From DATEUP01 sp041485285 (lineage in GTDB: Archaea; Thermoplasmatota; DTKX01; DATEUP01): a stretch of DNA of 64,000 nucleotides. Position numbers and translations under genes: made by a program. Positions 7,290-15,453 of the stretch are shown here, in pieces. The DNA is taken from the NCBI GenBank assembly GCA_041485285.1, contig JBGPJF010000004.1, positions 26,396 to 90,395 on the forward strand, written 5' to 3'. Every line of letters begins with the position of its first letter. The first letter of the stretch is position 1. The notes under the pieces are model-generated. The model was given only the letters and a program-made list of their open reading frames with translations. It had not been told where the DNA came from and did no database searches.

Positions 7290-7622
7290 CTATTGATTCT
7301 CTCTCCACCGGTGCTCGCACTTGACGCAGATGTAGAACCTCGTCTCCGGCTCATCGGCGCCCCGCGTCTGCTGCATCATCCAGTAGGCCTCGTTGAAGCT
7401 GCACTTGGGGCACATCGTCTTCGTTTTGGGAAGGATCCCCGGCGCATTCTTGTCGACGACGAGGCGCGCCTTCTCATTTTTCAGCGAGCGGGTCTTGTTC
7501 AGGTCGACCTCGGCCTTCGTGCCGGCCGTCTGGTGGCCGCACTTGCGGCAGACCATATGGCCGGCCTGGGGGAACATCAGCGATTTGCAGTTTGGACAAA
7601 ACAGCTGAAGCGGCCTCCCCAT
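7290..7622 (-). CDS. tfs: Transcription factor S (TFS, TFIIS-like transcript cleavage factor)
   Basis: Rescues backtracked RNA polymerase by stimulating its intrinsic RNA cleavage. The 110-aa length is normal. The N-terminal zinc ribbon is CPNC...CRKC at about residues 9-30. The C-terminal ribbon is CPKC...CVKC at about 71-104, with the acidic hairpin RGADEPETRF between, whose Asp-Glu inserts into the polymerase active site. The gene is complete. Its 3' end is repeated twice further along the same strand, which is unusual for a core transcription gene. A TATA-like box lies 28 bp before the ATG. Confidence 0.95.
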   Translation of the reverse strand: MGRPLQLFCPNCKSLMFPQAGHMVCRKCGHQTAGTKAEVDLNKTRSLKNEKARLVVDKNAPGILPKTKTMCPKCSFNEAYWMMQQTRGADEPETRFYICVKCEHRWRENQ

Positions 7623-7645
7623 TCGCGCTCACGCTGACGCGCGCA

Positions 7646-7655
7646 CTTAAAGATT
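7646..7655 (-). promoter_or_regulatory. TATA box for tfs
   Basis: AATCTTTAAG on the minus strand, centred about 28 bp before the TFS ATG, consistent with a leaderless mRNA. It lies in the short gap between tfs and the convergently ending upstream part of the gyrase operon; it is not repeated with the two downstream TFS fragments. Confidence 0.5.
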
Positions 7656-7683
7656 CGGTGCGTGGTGAGCGCGCGGCGCGCGC

Positions 7684-10296
7684 TCACTTCGGCGCATCGT
7701 CGCTCTTGTCGGCCCCGTCGTCGCCGCCCGCATCGCCCTCGCCCTCGGGCTCGTCGTCGCCTTCGCCCTCTTCGCCGGGCGGCGGGGCCGTCTCTTCGAC
7801 CGCGCGGTATTCGCCGATCTCGGCCTCCGTTTCAAGGAGGCGCGCCACGCCGATCACACGGTCGCCTTCGTCGATGCGGATGACGCGGACGCCCTGCGTC
7901 GCGCGCCCGAGCACCGAGATTTCGGCGACCTTCGTGCGGATCATGATGCCTGACTTGGTGGTCACGAGGATCTGGTCGGCCTCCTCGATGCGGCGGATGG
8001 CAACGACGGGTCCGCCCTTGTCGGTGACCTTCATGTTCTTCACGCCGCCGGCGCCGCGGTTGGTCTTGCGGTACGCCGCCACGGGCGAGCGCTTCCCGTA
8101 GCCCTGCTCGGTGATCGAGAGCAGCGTGTCGGCTTCCTTGAGCACGGCCGTGCCGATGACCTCGTCCCCCGCCTTGAGCCGAATCCCGCGGACGCCGTGG
8201 GCGTTGCGCCCCATCGCGCGCGCCTTCCTGGCTTCGAAGCGCGCGGCCTGCCCGAGCTTGGTGGCGATCATGATCTCGTCGTCCTCCATGCACAGCCGCA
8301 CATCGACGATGCGCTCGCCCTCGTCAAGGACCGTCGCGATAATCCCCGTGACCCGGGGGTTCGAAAACTCATTGAGCGCCGTGCGCTTGATGGTGCCGCG
8401 GTTCGTGGTGAAAATGAGGAACTTGCCCTCCTCGAACTTCTCTACGGGGATGTGGGCCGCAATGGCCTCGCCCTGCTCCAGGCGCGGCAGGAGGTTGATG
8501 ATGGGGAGACCCTTGGCTTGCCGCGTCCCTTCGGGAATCTGGAACGCCTTCAACCAATAGGCCCGGCCCTTCGAGGTGAAGAACATCAGGAAGTTGTGGT
8601 TCTTCACCGTGACAATCGACTCGATGAAATCGAGTTCCTTCGTCGTGGCCGCGATGCGGCCCTTCCCGCCGCGCTTCTGCGAGCGGTAGGCGTCGGGCGT
8701 CTGCCGCTTGATGTACCCCTCGTGCGAGATGGTCACGACGACCTCGACATTGGGCACGAGGTCTTCGAGCGAGACCTCCGCCAGGTCGTCGACGATCTGC
8801 GTGCGCCTTTCGTCGCCGAAGCGGTCCTTCAGCTCGGCGAGGTCGGCCTTGATGATTGCGAGCACCTCCTTGCGGTCCGAGAGGATCTTCTCGAGCCGCT
8901 GGATGAGCTTCTGGACGTCCGAGAGCTCCTGCTTGAGTTCCGTGATTTCGAGGTTCGTAAGCTTGCGCAGCGGCAGCTTGAGGATCTCGCGCGATTGGAT
9001 CTCCGTGAAGAAGAAGTGGGAGATGAGGCTCTTCTCGGCCGCGTCGGCGTCCTTGCTCGCGCGGATGACCTTGATGACCGCATCGATCTGCTCGACGGCC
9101 TTGACGAGGCCCTCGAGGACATGCGCGCGGTCGCGGGCCTTGTTGAGGTCGAACTGCGTGCGCTTGGTGATGACTACCTCGCGGAACTCGAGGAAGCGCG
9201 CCATCATCTGGCGCAGGGGCAGCACCTGCGGCTGGCCCTCGACGAGCGCCAGGTTGATCGCGCCGAAGGTGGCCTGCAGCTCCGTGTGCTTGTAGAGCTG
9301 GTTGAGGATGATCTCCGGGAAGACATCGCGGCGCAGTTCGATGACGATGCGCATGCCTTCCTTGTCGGACTCGTCGCGCAGGTCGGTGATCCCTTCGATC
9401 TTGCGGGCCTTTACGAGCTCCGCGATCTGCTCGAGGATCTTCGACTTGAGGACGGCGTAGGGGATCTCGTCGACGACGATGCGGTTCTTGTCCTTCTCCA
9501 TCGGCTCGATGTGCGTCTTGGCACGGACACGCATCTGGCCGCGGCCGGTGGTGTAGGCCTCGGCGATGCCGGCCCGCCCGTAGATGATGCCGCCGGTGGG
9601 GAAGTCGGGCCCGGGGATGATCTTGAAGAGCTCGTGGTCGGGCAGTTCCGGGTTGTCGATGAGCGCGGTGAAGCCATCGCAGAGCTCGGACATGTTGTGG
9701 GGAGGGATGTTCGTGGCCATCCCCACGGCGATGCCCTGCGAGCCGTTGAGGAGCAGGTTGGGCGCCTTGGCCGGGAGCACATCGGGCTCCTTCAGCGTCC
9801 CGTCGAAGTTGTCGCGCATCGGGACGGTGTCTTTGTCGATGTCCGCGAGCAGTTCGTCGGCCAGCTTGGTGAGCCGGGCCTCCGTGTAACGCATCGCCGC
9901 AGCGCTGTCCCCGTCGATGGAGCCGAAGTTGCCCTGGCCGTCGACGAGCGGGTAGCGCAGCGCGAAGGCCTGCGCCATGCGCACGAGCGCGTCGTAGACG
10001 GAGAGGTCGCCGTGCGGGTGGTATTTGCCGAGGACCTCTCCGACGATCCTCGCGCACTTCTTGTACGACCGGCTGGAGCCGAGCGAAAGCTCGTTCATGG
10101 CGTGCATGATGCGGCGGTGGACGGGCTTCAGGCCATCGCGGACATCGGGCAACGCTCGCCCGACGATGACGGACATGGAGTAGTCGATGTACGACTCCTT
10201 CATCTCGGCCGTGAGCACGCGCGGGCGCACGATGAGGGCAAAGGGCGGGAGCGTCGCCTCGGGGCGCTTCTCGGGCGGAGGCGTTTCGTCAGCCAC
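7684..10296 (-). CDS. gyrA: DNA gyrase subunit A
   Basis: Breakage-reunion subunit of DNA gyrase, which introduces negative supercoils with GyrB. The 870-aa protein has the winged-helix domain, the catalytic Tyr137 in DSAAAMRYTEARL, a coiled-coil tower region, and a C-terminal beta-pinwheel that includes the GyrA box as QKRGGKG, the motif needed for supercoiling rather than simple relaxation. It ends in a strongly acidic low-complexity tail (Glu/Asp/Gly). In the quinolone-contact helix the residue equivalent to E. coli Ser83 is Leu (HPHGDLSVYD). The GTG start lies 11 bp after the gyrB stop, with a G-rich SD-like stretch between. Confidence 0.97.
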   Translation of the reverse strand: MADETPPPEKRPEATLPPFALIVRPRVLTAEMKESYIDYSMSVIVGRALPDVRDGLKPVHRRIMHAMNELSLGSSRSYKKCARIVGEVLGKYHPHGDLSVYDALVRMAQAFALRYPLVDGQGNFGSIDGDSAAAMRYTEARLTKLADELLADIDKDTVPMRDNFDGTLKEPDVLPAKAPNLLLNGSQGIAVGMATNIPPHNMSELCDGFTALIDNPELPDHELFKIIPGPDFPTGGIIYGRAGIAEAYTTGRGQMRVRAKTHIEPMEKDKNRIVVDEIPYAVLKSKILEQIAELVKARKIEGITDLRDESDKEGMRIVIELRRDVFPEIILNQLYKHTELQATFGAINLALVEGQPQVLPLRQMMARFLEFREVVITKRTQFDLNKARDRAHVLEGLVKAVEQIDAVIKVIRASKDADAAEKSLISHFFFTEIQSREILKLPLRKLTNLEITELKQELSDVQKLIQRLEKILSDRKEVLAIIKADLAELKDRFGDERRTQIVDDLAEVSLEDLVPNVEVVVTISHEGYIKRQTPDAYRSQKRGGKGRIAATTKELDFIESIVTVKNHNFLMFFTSKGRAYWLKAFQIPEGTRQAKGLPIINLLPRLEQGEAIAAHIPVEKFEEGKFLIFTTNRGTIKRTALNEFSNPRVTGIIATVLDEGERIVDVRLCMEDDEIMIATKLGQAARFEARKARAMGRNAHGVRGIRLKAGDEVIGTAVLKEADTLLSITEQGYGKRSPVAAYRKTNRGAGGVKNMKVTDKGGPVVAIRRIEEADQILVTTKSGIMIRTKVAEISVLGRATQGVRVIRIDEGDRVIGVARLLETEAEIGEYRAVEETAPPPGEEGEGDDEPEGEGDAGGDDGADKSDDAPK

Positions 10297-10307
10297 GGCG
10301 GTCCCCC

Positions 10308-12218
10308 CTAGATGTCCAGGTTCGCGACGGCGCGCGCGTGTTCCATAATGAACGCCCGGCGCGGCTCGACTTCGTCGCCCATGAGTTTCGAGAAGAGTTC
10401 GTCGGCGGCCACGGCGTCTTCGACGGTCACCTGGAGGAGGATGCGCTTGGCCGGGTCGAGGGTCGTCTCCCAGAGCTGGGCCGGGTTCATTTCACCAAGA
10501 CCCTTGTAGCGGGAGATGGCGATTTTCTCCGGGCCGATCTCCTTCACGACCTTGTCCTTCTCCTGCTCGGTGTAGGCGTAGCGGATCTTCTTGTCCTTCT
10601 CGAGCTTGTAGAGCGGGGGCTGGGCGATGTAGATGTAGCCCTTGTCGATGAGCTGGCGCATGTGGCGGTAGAAGAAGGTGAGAAGAAGCGTGCGGATGTG
10701 GGCGCCGTCGACATCGGCGTCGGTCATGATGATGACGCGGTGGTAGCGGGCGCCTTCGATGGAGAACTCGTCGCCGATCGAGGTCCCCAGCGCCGTGATC
10801 AGGTTCTGGACCTCCTGATTCTCAAGCGCCTTCTCGAGCCGCGCCTTCTCGACATTGATGATCTTGCCGCGCAGCGGCAGGATGGCCTGGAATTTCCGGT
10901 CGCGGCCCTGCTTGGCCGAGCCGCCGGCCGACTCCCCCTCGACGATGAAAATCTCGGAGCGCGCGGGGTCGCGTTCGGAGCAGTCGGCGAGCTTGCCCGG
11001 GAGCGAGGCGGAGTCGAAGAGCGACTTGCGCCGCGCGAGCTCGCGCGCCTTGCGGGCCGCTTCGCGGGCGCGGGCGGCGGCAAGGGCCTTGCCGATGATC
11101 GACTCGCCGACCGTCGGGTGCTCGTCGAGGTACTGGAACAGCTGGCCGTAGATCGCGGAGGAGACGAGGCCCGTCATTTCGGAGTTGCCGAGCTTCATCT
11201 TCGTCTGGCCCTCGAACTGCGGGTTCTTGAGGCGCACCGAGAGGATCGCCGTGAGGCCTTCGCGCACATCCTCGCCGCCGATGCCGACTTCCGAGCCCTT
11301 GAGCAGGTTGCGGCGCTTGGCGTATTCGAGGATCGCGCGGGTGAGCCCTTGGCGGAAGCCGATGAGGTGGGTGCCGCCCTCGACGGTGTGGATGTTGTTG
11401 GCGTAGGCGTAGGTGCTCTCCGTGTAGCTGTCCGTGTACTGGATGGCGGCCTCGACTTCGTGGTCGCCGTTGGCGACCTTCAGGTAAACGACCTGTGGGT
11501 GGATCGGCGTCTTGGCGCCGTTCAGCCACTGGACAAACGCGACCACCCCGCCGTCATACTTGAACACCTCTTTCTTGACGTTCGCCCCGTCGCGCGCGTC
11601 GGTGAAAGTGATTGATAGCCCTTTGGTGAGGAAGGCGAGTTCGCGCAGGCGGTTCTGGAGGATCTCGTAGGAGAACTCGAGGGTCTCGAAAACCTTGGCG
11701 TCCGGCTTGAAGCGCTGAATGGTCCCGGTGATGTCCGCGGTGCCGACGACTTCGAGCGGCGTGGTGGGCGCGCCGTACTCGTAGCGCTGCTTGTACAGCT
11801 TGCCGTTGCGCGCGACGCGGACTTCGAACCACTCGGAGAGCGCGTTGACGACGGAGACGCCGACGCCGTGGAGGCCGCCGGAGACCTTGTACGATTTGTC
11901 GTCGAACTTGCCGCCGGAGTGCAGGACCGTGAGGACAATCTCGACGGCCGGCTTGCCGTACTTGGGGTGGACGTCGACGGGGATGCCGCGGCCGTCGTCC
12001 TCGACGGTGACCGACCCCTCGGGGTTGAGGGTCACGCGGATTTCGGTGCAAAAGCCGGCGAGCGCCTCGTCGACCGAGTTGTCGACGACTTCGTAGACAA
12101 GGTGGTGGAGCCCGCGCCCGTCGGTGGAGCCGATGTACATCGCGGGCCGTTTGCGGACGGCCTCGAGGCCCTCGAGGACCTGAATCGACTCGGCGGAGTA
12201 TTCACTGGAGGCGCTCAT
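10308..12218 (-). CDS. gyrB: DNA gyrase subunit B
   Basis: ATPase subunit of DNA gyrase. GHKL ATPase motifs are visible: EVVDNSVDEALAG, DDGRGIPVDVHPK and GGLHGVGVSVVNALSE. The Toprim metal-binding motifs are EGESAGGSAKQGRDRKFQA with PLRGKIINVEKA, and DADVDGAHIRTLLLTFFYRH. The C-terminus ends in the usual RRAFIMEHARAVANLDI. At 636 aa from this start it has the length of the short bacterial and archaeal GyrB form. The ATG at 12216-12218 is chosen over one 33 bp upstream because it is preceded by GGAGAGGG at a good SD distance. First gene of the gyrB-gyrA operon. Gyrase in archaea is generally regarded as bacterial in origin. Confidence 0.97.
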   Translation of the reverse strand: MSASSEYSAESIQVLEGLEAVRKRPAMYIGSTDGRGLHHLVYEVVDNSVDEALAGFCTEIRVTLNPEGSVTVEDDGRGIPVDVHPKYGKPAVEIVLTVLHSGGKFDDKSYKVSGGLHGVGVSVVNALSEWFEVRVARNGKLYKQRYEYGAPTTPLEVVGTADITGTIQRFKPDAKVFETLEFSYEILQNRLRELAFLTKGLSITFTDARDGANVKKEVFKYDGGVVAFVQWLNGAKTPIHPQVVYLKVANGDHEVEAAIQYTDSYTESTYAYANNIHTVEGGTHLIGFRQGLTRAILEYAKRRNLLKGSEVGIGGEDVREGLTAILSVRLKNPQFEGQTKMKLGNSEMTGLVSSAIYGQLFQYLDEHPTVGESIIGKALAAARAREAARKARELARRKSLFDSASLPGKLADCSERDPARSEIFIVEGESAGGSAKQGRDRKFQAILPLRGKIINVEKARLEKALENQEVQNLITALGTSIGDEFSIEGARYHRVIIMTDADVDGAHIRTLLLTFFYRHMRQLIDKGYIYIAQPPLYKLEKDKKIRYAYTEQEKDKVVKEIGPEKIAISRYKGLGEMNPAQLWETTLDPAKRILLQVTVEDAVAADELFSKLMGDEVEPRRAFIMEHARAVANLDI

Positions 12219-12527
12219 TTTTCCCTCTCCCTTGGCTGTCGGTGCACCCATCCCTGGTGATCGAAAAACGGGCCGGCTTACGTCGTTTTCGAGGACTTAT
12301 TGCATGCTTGATTGGGCCATGATTTCAGGCCGAATTTAGTGCCATTTGCTTATAAAGGAGAATATAAATAAACTCTCCGGTTCCAATCCTTGATTTTGCG
12401 CCTGTTGCGATTGCCCTTTTCAGCTGCCTGGCCACGAGAAGTTTGGCCCTATTAAAAGGGTCAACGGGGTAGGCCGGACACGCCGAAACCGGGGTTTAAG
12501 GGGCAGGAAACCCGGTCTGGCGCGATC
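12219..12527. promoter_or_regulatory. Divergent promoter region between gyrB and nob1
   Basis: These 309 bp hold no gene. The SD of gyrB lies at 12221-12230. An AT-rich island follows at about 12330-12372 with two TATA-like stretches (TTTATATTC and CTTTATAAG on the minus strand), which would give gyrB a leader of roughly 100 nt. On the plus strand GTTTAAGG at 12494-12501 sits about 30 bp before the nob1 ATG and could drive a leaderless nob1 message, and TATTAAAAG at 12448-12456 is another candidate. The island is far less GC-rich than the rest of the window, as might suit a supercoiling-sensitive promoter. Confidence 0.5.
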
Positions 12528-13106
12528 ATGGGCGGAAATCCGGGCGGGGACAAGGGCGCGCAGATTCCGCGCAGGCTGGTGTGCGACACATCCGTGCTGC
12601 TCGCAGGAGGCGACCCGCGCGGGACGCCCGACGACGAGGTGTACGTTACGCCCTCGGTGATGAATGAAGTGAAGCGGCCCGATGACCGGGAGCGGCTGGA
12701 GACGCTGCGGGAAATCGGGCTGAAGTTGCAGTCACCGGGCGCGCCATCGCTTGCAGCGGTGGACAAGGCCGCCGCCGCAACGGGCGACGGCCAGCGCCTC
12801 TCGCTTCCCGACAAGGAGCTGCTCGCGCTGGCGCTGGAGTTGAAGGCGGAGCTGCTCACCGACGACCGCTCGATGCAGAACCTTGCGGCAACGATGGGGG
12901 TGCCCTACAAGGGCTACGCGCAGTCCGAGATCAAGGGCATCTGGCACTGGGAGAGTCAACTGAAGTGCATCGGCTGCGGGCGCATCTACGAGAACGAGAT
13001 GCCGAGAAACGAGTGCATCGTGTGCGGTCACGAGATCCGCAAGAAGCACTGGCGCGTGCCGAAGGGCGAAGCGGCCGGCCCGCGGCGGCGCAACCCCTCA
13101 CGGTGA
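12528..13106 (+). CDS. nob1: Nob1 endonuclease for 16S rRNA 3'-end maturation
   Basis: Ribonuclease that cuts the 3' end of pre-16S rRNA at a late step of 30S assembly. The 192-aa protein has an N-terminal PIN domain (VCDTSVLLAGG near residue 18, LPDKELLALALELKAELLTD near 92-111) and a C-terminal zinc ribbon with CIGC...CIVC and the Tyr-Glu-Asn signature. The C-terminus is basic, suiting rRNA binding. The stop codon overlaps the GTG of trpS in a GTGA arrangement, so the two are translationally coupled. AK6/Fap7, another 30S maturation factor, lies in the same window at 42.9 kb. Confidence 0.93.
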   Translation: MGGNPGGDKGAQIPRRLVCDTSVLLAGGDPRGTPDDEVYVTPSVMNEVKRPDDRERLETLREIGLKLQSPGAPSLAAVDKAAAATGDGQRLSLPDKELLALALELKAELLTDDRSMQNLAATMGVPYKGYAQSEIKGIWHWESQLKCIGCGRIYENEMPRNECIVCGHEIRKKHWRVPKGEAAGPRRRNPSR

Positions 13107-14290
13107 GCCGCCCCAAGGCTTTTGGGGGGTCGGCGGCCTTCGAGGCCGAAGGTGCTCGCGTGCCCGACGAAGCGTTCAAGGTCACTCCGTGGGAGGTCGA
13201 GGGCACCGTTGACTACGCGCGGCTGATCAAACAGTTCGGAGTCGACCCGCTGAACGCCGCGATGCTGGAGCGCCTGAGGAAGGCCGCGGGGGGCGAACTC
13301 CACCACCTCCTTCGCCGCGAGTACTTCATTTCGCACCGCGAGCTCGGGTGGGTCCTCGATGAGTACGCAAAAAAGAATCCGTTCTTCCTGTACACGGGGC
13401 GTGGTCCGTCGGGCCCGATCCACCTCGGGCACCTGATCCCGTGGATCGCGACCCAGTGGCTTCAGGAGAAGTTCAACGTCGATGTGTACTTCCAGCTCAC
13501 CGACGACGAGAAGTTCCTGTTCAGCGACAAGCTCACGCTCGAAGACACGGCCAAGTGGACGGTCGAAAACGCGCTCGACTTCCTGGCGCTCGGCTACAAG
13601 CCCGGCAAGACGCACCTGATCTGGGACACGCGCCACGCGGGCATCATGTACCCGCAGGCGATCCGCGTGGCGAAGAAGCTCACCTACTCGACGGCCAAGG
13701 CCGTGTTTGGGTTCGAGCCGTCGTCGAATGTCGGGGAGATTTTCTACACGAGCATGCAGTCGGTGCCGGCGTTCTTGCCCTCCGTGCTCGCGGGGAAGAA
13801 TATCCCGTGCCTCGTGCCGATGGGGATTGACCAGGACCCGCACTTCCGCATCGCGCGTGACATCCTGCCGAAGCTCGGCTACCTGAAGCCGGCGGCGCTC
13901 CACAGCAAGCTGCTGCCCGGCCTCACATCCCCGGGGACGAGCAAGATGAGCGCGTCGGACCCGAACAGCGCAATCTATACGAACGAAACGCCGAAGCAGG
14001 TGCGCAACAAGGTCATGAAGTACGCGTTCTCGGGCGGGCAAGCTACGACGGAGGAGCACCGCAAGAAGGGCGGCGACACGAATGTGGACGCGTCGTACCG
14101 GTGGCTATCGCTGTTCGAGCCCGACGACCGCAAGATCGAGAAGATCGGCGAGGAGTACCGCAGCGGCAAGCTCCTGTCGGGCGAGATGAAGCAGCTGTTC
14201 GTCGACCACATCAACGCGTTCCTGCAGAAGCACCAGGAGCGGCGCGAGGCGCTGCGGCCGAAGTTGGAAGACTTCATGCTGAAAGTGTAA
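13103..14290 (+). CDS. trpS: Tryptophanyl-tRNA synthetase, archaeal/eukaryal type
   Basis: Class I synthetase that charges tRNA-Trp. The HIGH-equivalent signature is in GRGPSGPIHLGHLIPW and the KMSKS-equivalent is TSKMSASDPNSA. PMGIDQDPHFRIARDILPKL is typical of the archaeal/eukaryal form rather than the bacterial one. From the GTG that overlaps the nob1 stop the product is 395 aa. A second in-frame GTG at 13160, giving VPDEAFKVTPWEVEG as the N-terminus, matches the usual family start better and would make a 376-aa protein; the sequence does not settle which is used. The coupling with nob1 favours the first. Confidence 0.93.
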   Translation: MSRPKAFGGSAAFEAEGARVPDEAFKVTPWEVEGTVDYARLIKQFGVDPLNAAMLERLRKAAGGELHHLLRREYFISHRELGWVLDEYAKKNPFFLYTGRGPSGPIHLGHLIPWIATQWLQEKFNVDVYFQLTDDEKFLFSDKLTLEDTAKWTVENALDFLALGYKPGKTHLIWDTRHAGIMYPQAIRVAKKLTYSTAKAVFGFEPSSNVGEIFYTSMQSVPAFLPSVLAGKNIPCLVPMGIDQDPHFRIARDILPKLGYLKPAALHSKLLPGLTSPGTSKMSASDPNSAIYTNETPKQVRNKVMKYAFSGGQATTEEHRKKGGDTNVDASYRWLSLFEPDDRKIEKIGEEYRSGKLLSGEMKQLFVDHINAFLQKHQERREALRPKLEDFMLKV

Positions 14291-14305
14291 AGCCTCCGGG
14301 CCGGA

Positions 14306-15208
14306 ATGCGCGCCGCTATGGCGCTCCGACGGCCTTTCGTGAAAGAGGAATCCGCAATTGCCTACGGCCGCCGCGAGGTGGCGGCCTGCGCGCGGCGACT
14401 CATCGAGTGGGCAAGGCGCGCGCCCAAAGGCCGCCCGGATGAGGAGTACATCCACGAGTTGCGCGTGCGCCTGCGGCGCGCGCGCGCTGCGATGCGCGCG
14501 TTCCGGCGGTTCTACGACAGCCCCGCGGTCTTCGAGCGGCGAGTGGCACCGCTGCGCCGCCTTTCGCGGGCACTTGGCCCGATGCGGGACGCCGACGTGA
14601 CAGCCGCCCTTTTCGATGAGGTGCTTCGGACCGTGCCCTATGCCCCCCGGTCGGTTTCGCGGGCGCTCGTCGCGCACCACCGCGCCCAGGAAGCGCGCTG
14701 GGGGCGCGTCAAGAGCGCGCTGGCCGGCGTCTGCCACCTCACGCCGACCGTGCTTTCGCCGCCCATCGCCGAAGCGGGCGAAGAGGGCTGGCGCGGATTG
14801 GCCAAGCACGCGCGCAAGACGCTTCGCCGCAAGCTGAACGACGTGGGCGCGCTCGCCCCCGCGGTCATCACGGGCAACCCCCCGGACCTCCACGCGCTGC
14901 GCATCGAGATCAAGCGCCTGCGCTACACGGTCGAGACCTTCGACGCGCTGCTCGGCGCCGACGGCCGGCTGTGGGGGGCGAAACTGCGCGAAATGCAGTC
15001 GACGCTGGGGCTTGTGCAGGACCATACGGTCGCCTTGGTGCAGGTGGAGGGCTTTCTCGCGAAAGCTCGCGAGCCCCTCGAGCGCGCATCGCTCGAGCTC
15101 GTCGGGCGCATCATTGAAGGCCGGCGCGCGGCGCACATCGAGCGGTTCCGCTGGCAGTGGCGAACGATCGACCCGCGCCGCTTCGAGGCGGTGCTTTCGC
15201 GAAAGTAA
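14306..15208 (+). CDS. CHAD domain protein (polyphosphate-associated)
   Basis: CHAD domains are helical, histidine- and arginine-rich domains that bind polyphosphate. Both signature helices are present: YIHELRVRLRRARAAMRAF near residue 48 and LHALRIEIKRLRYTVETF near 197, each with the conserved His and basic ladder. The protein, 300 aa, is entirely the CHAD domain, without the CYTH phosphatase domain to which it is often fused. It starts 15 bp after trpS and may belong to the nob1-trpS transcript. A role in polyphosphate granules is known for bacterial members and is inferred here. Confidence 0.88.
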   Translation: MRAAMALRRPFVKEESAIAYGRREVAACARRLIEWARRAPKGRPDEEYIHELRVRLRRARAAMRAFRRFYDSPAVFERRVAPLRRLSRALGPMRDADVTAALFDEVLRTVPYAPRSVSRALVAHHRAQEARWGRVKSALAGVCHLTPTVLSPPIAEAGEEGWRGLAKHARKTLRRKLNDVGALAPAVITGNPPDLHALRIEIKRLRYTVETFDALLGADGRLWGAKLREMQSTLGLVQDHTVALVQVEGFLAKAREPLERASLELVGRIIEGRRAAHIERFRWQWRTIDPRRFEAVLSRK

Positions 15209-15225
15209 CGGGTGGCACGGCGTGC

Positions 15226-15453
15226 CTACAGCCGGCCGGTCACAGCGAGCCACGCGAGGGCGCCCATGAGGAAACCGGCGGTGGTGAGCGCCAGCCCGAC
15301 TACCAACCCGGTGAGCGTGCCGGAAGGCCCGGCGGCTTTAGAGGTCCACACGACACCTACAATGACGATGGCGCCGCTTACGACCAACCACCCCCCCGCG
15401 CATCCGGGTGTGGGTGTCACCGCTTTGCCACCGGCTGAGGGCATCGGAGCCAA
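15226..15453 (-). CDS. Small two-span membrane protein
   Basis: Unrecognised. The frame starts (TTG, or ATG nine bases in) directly after the uppS stop codon and encodes about 72-75 aa with two hydrophobic segments, GWLVVSGAIVIVGVVW and TGLVVGLALTTAGFLMGALA, joined by a short SKAAGPSGT loop. Position suggests co-transcription with uppS. The hydrophobic pattern supports a real protein, but no family is recognised. Confidence 0.5.
   Translation of the reverse strand: MAPMPSAGGKAVTPTPGCAGGWLVVSGAIVIVGVVWTSKAAGPSGTLTGLVVGLALTTAGFLMGALAWLAVTGRL

Noticed and set aside
8197..10311. Long plus-strand open frame antisense to gyrA (over 700 codons)
   Set aside because: GC-rich codon bias leaves opposite frames open. 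The product is rich in Arg, Asp, Leu and Val with no domain pattern, while gyrA on the other strand is unmistakable. Similar antisense frames over priS, gyrB and the calcium-repeat gene were dropped for the same reason.
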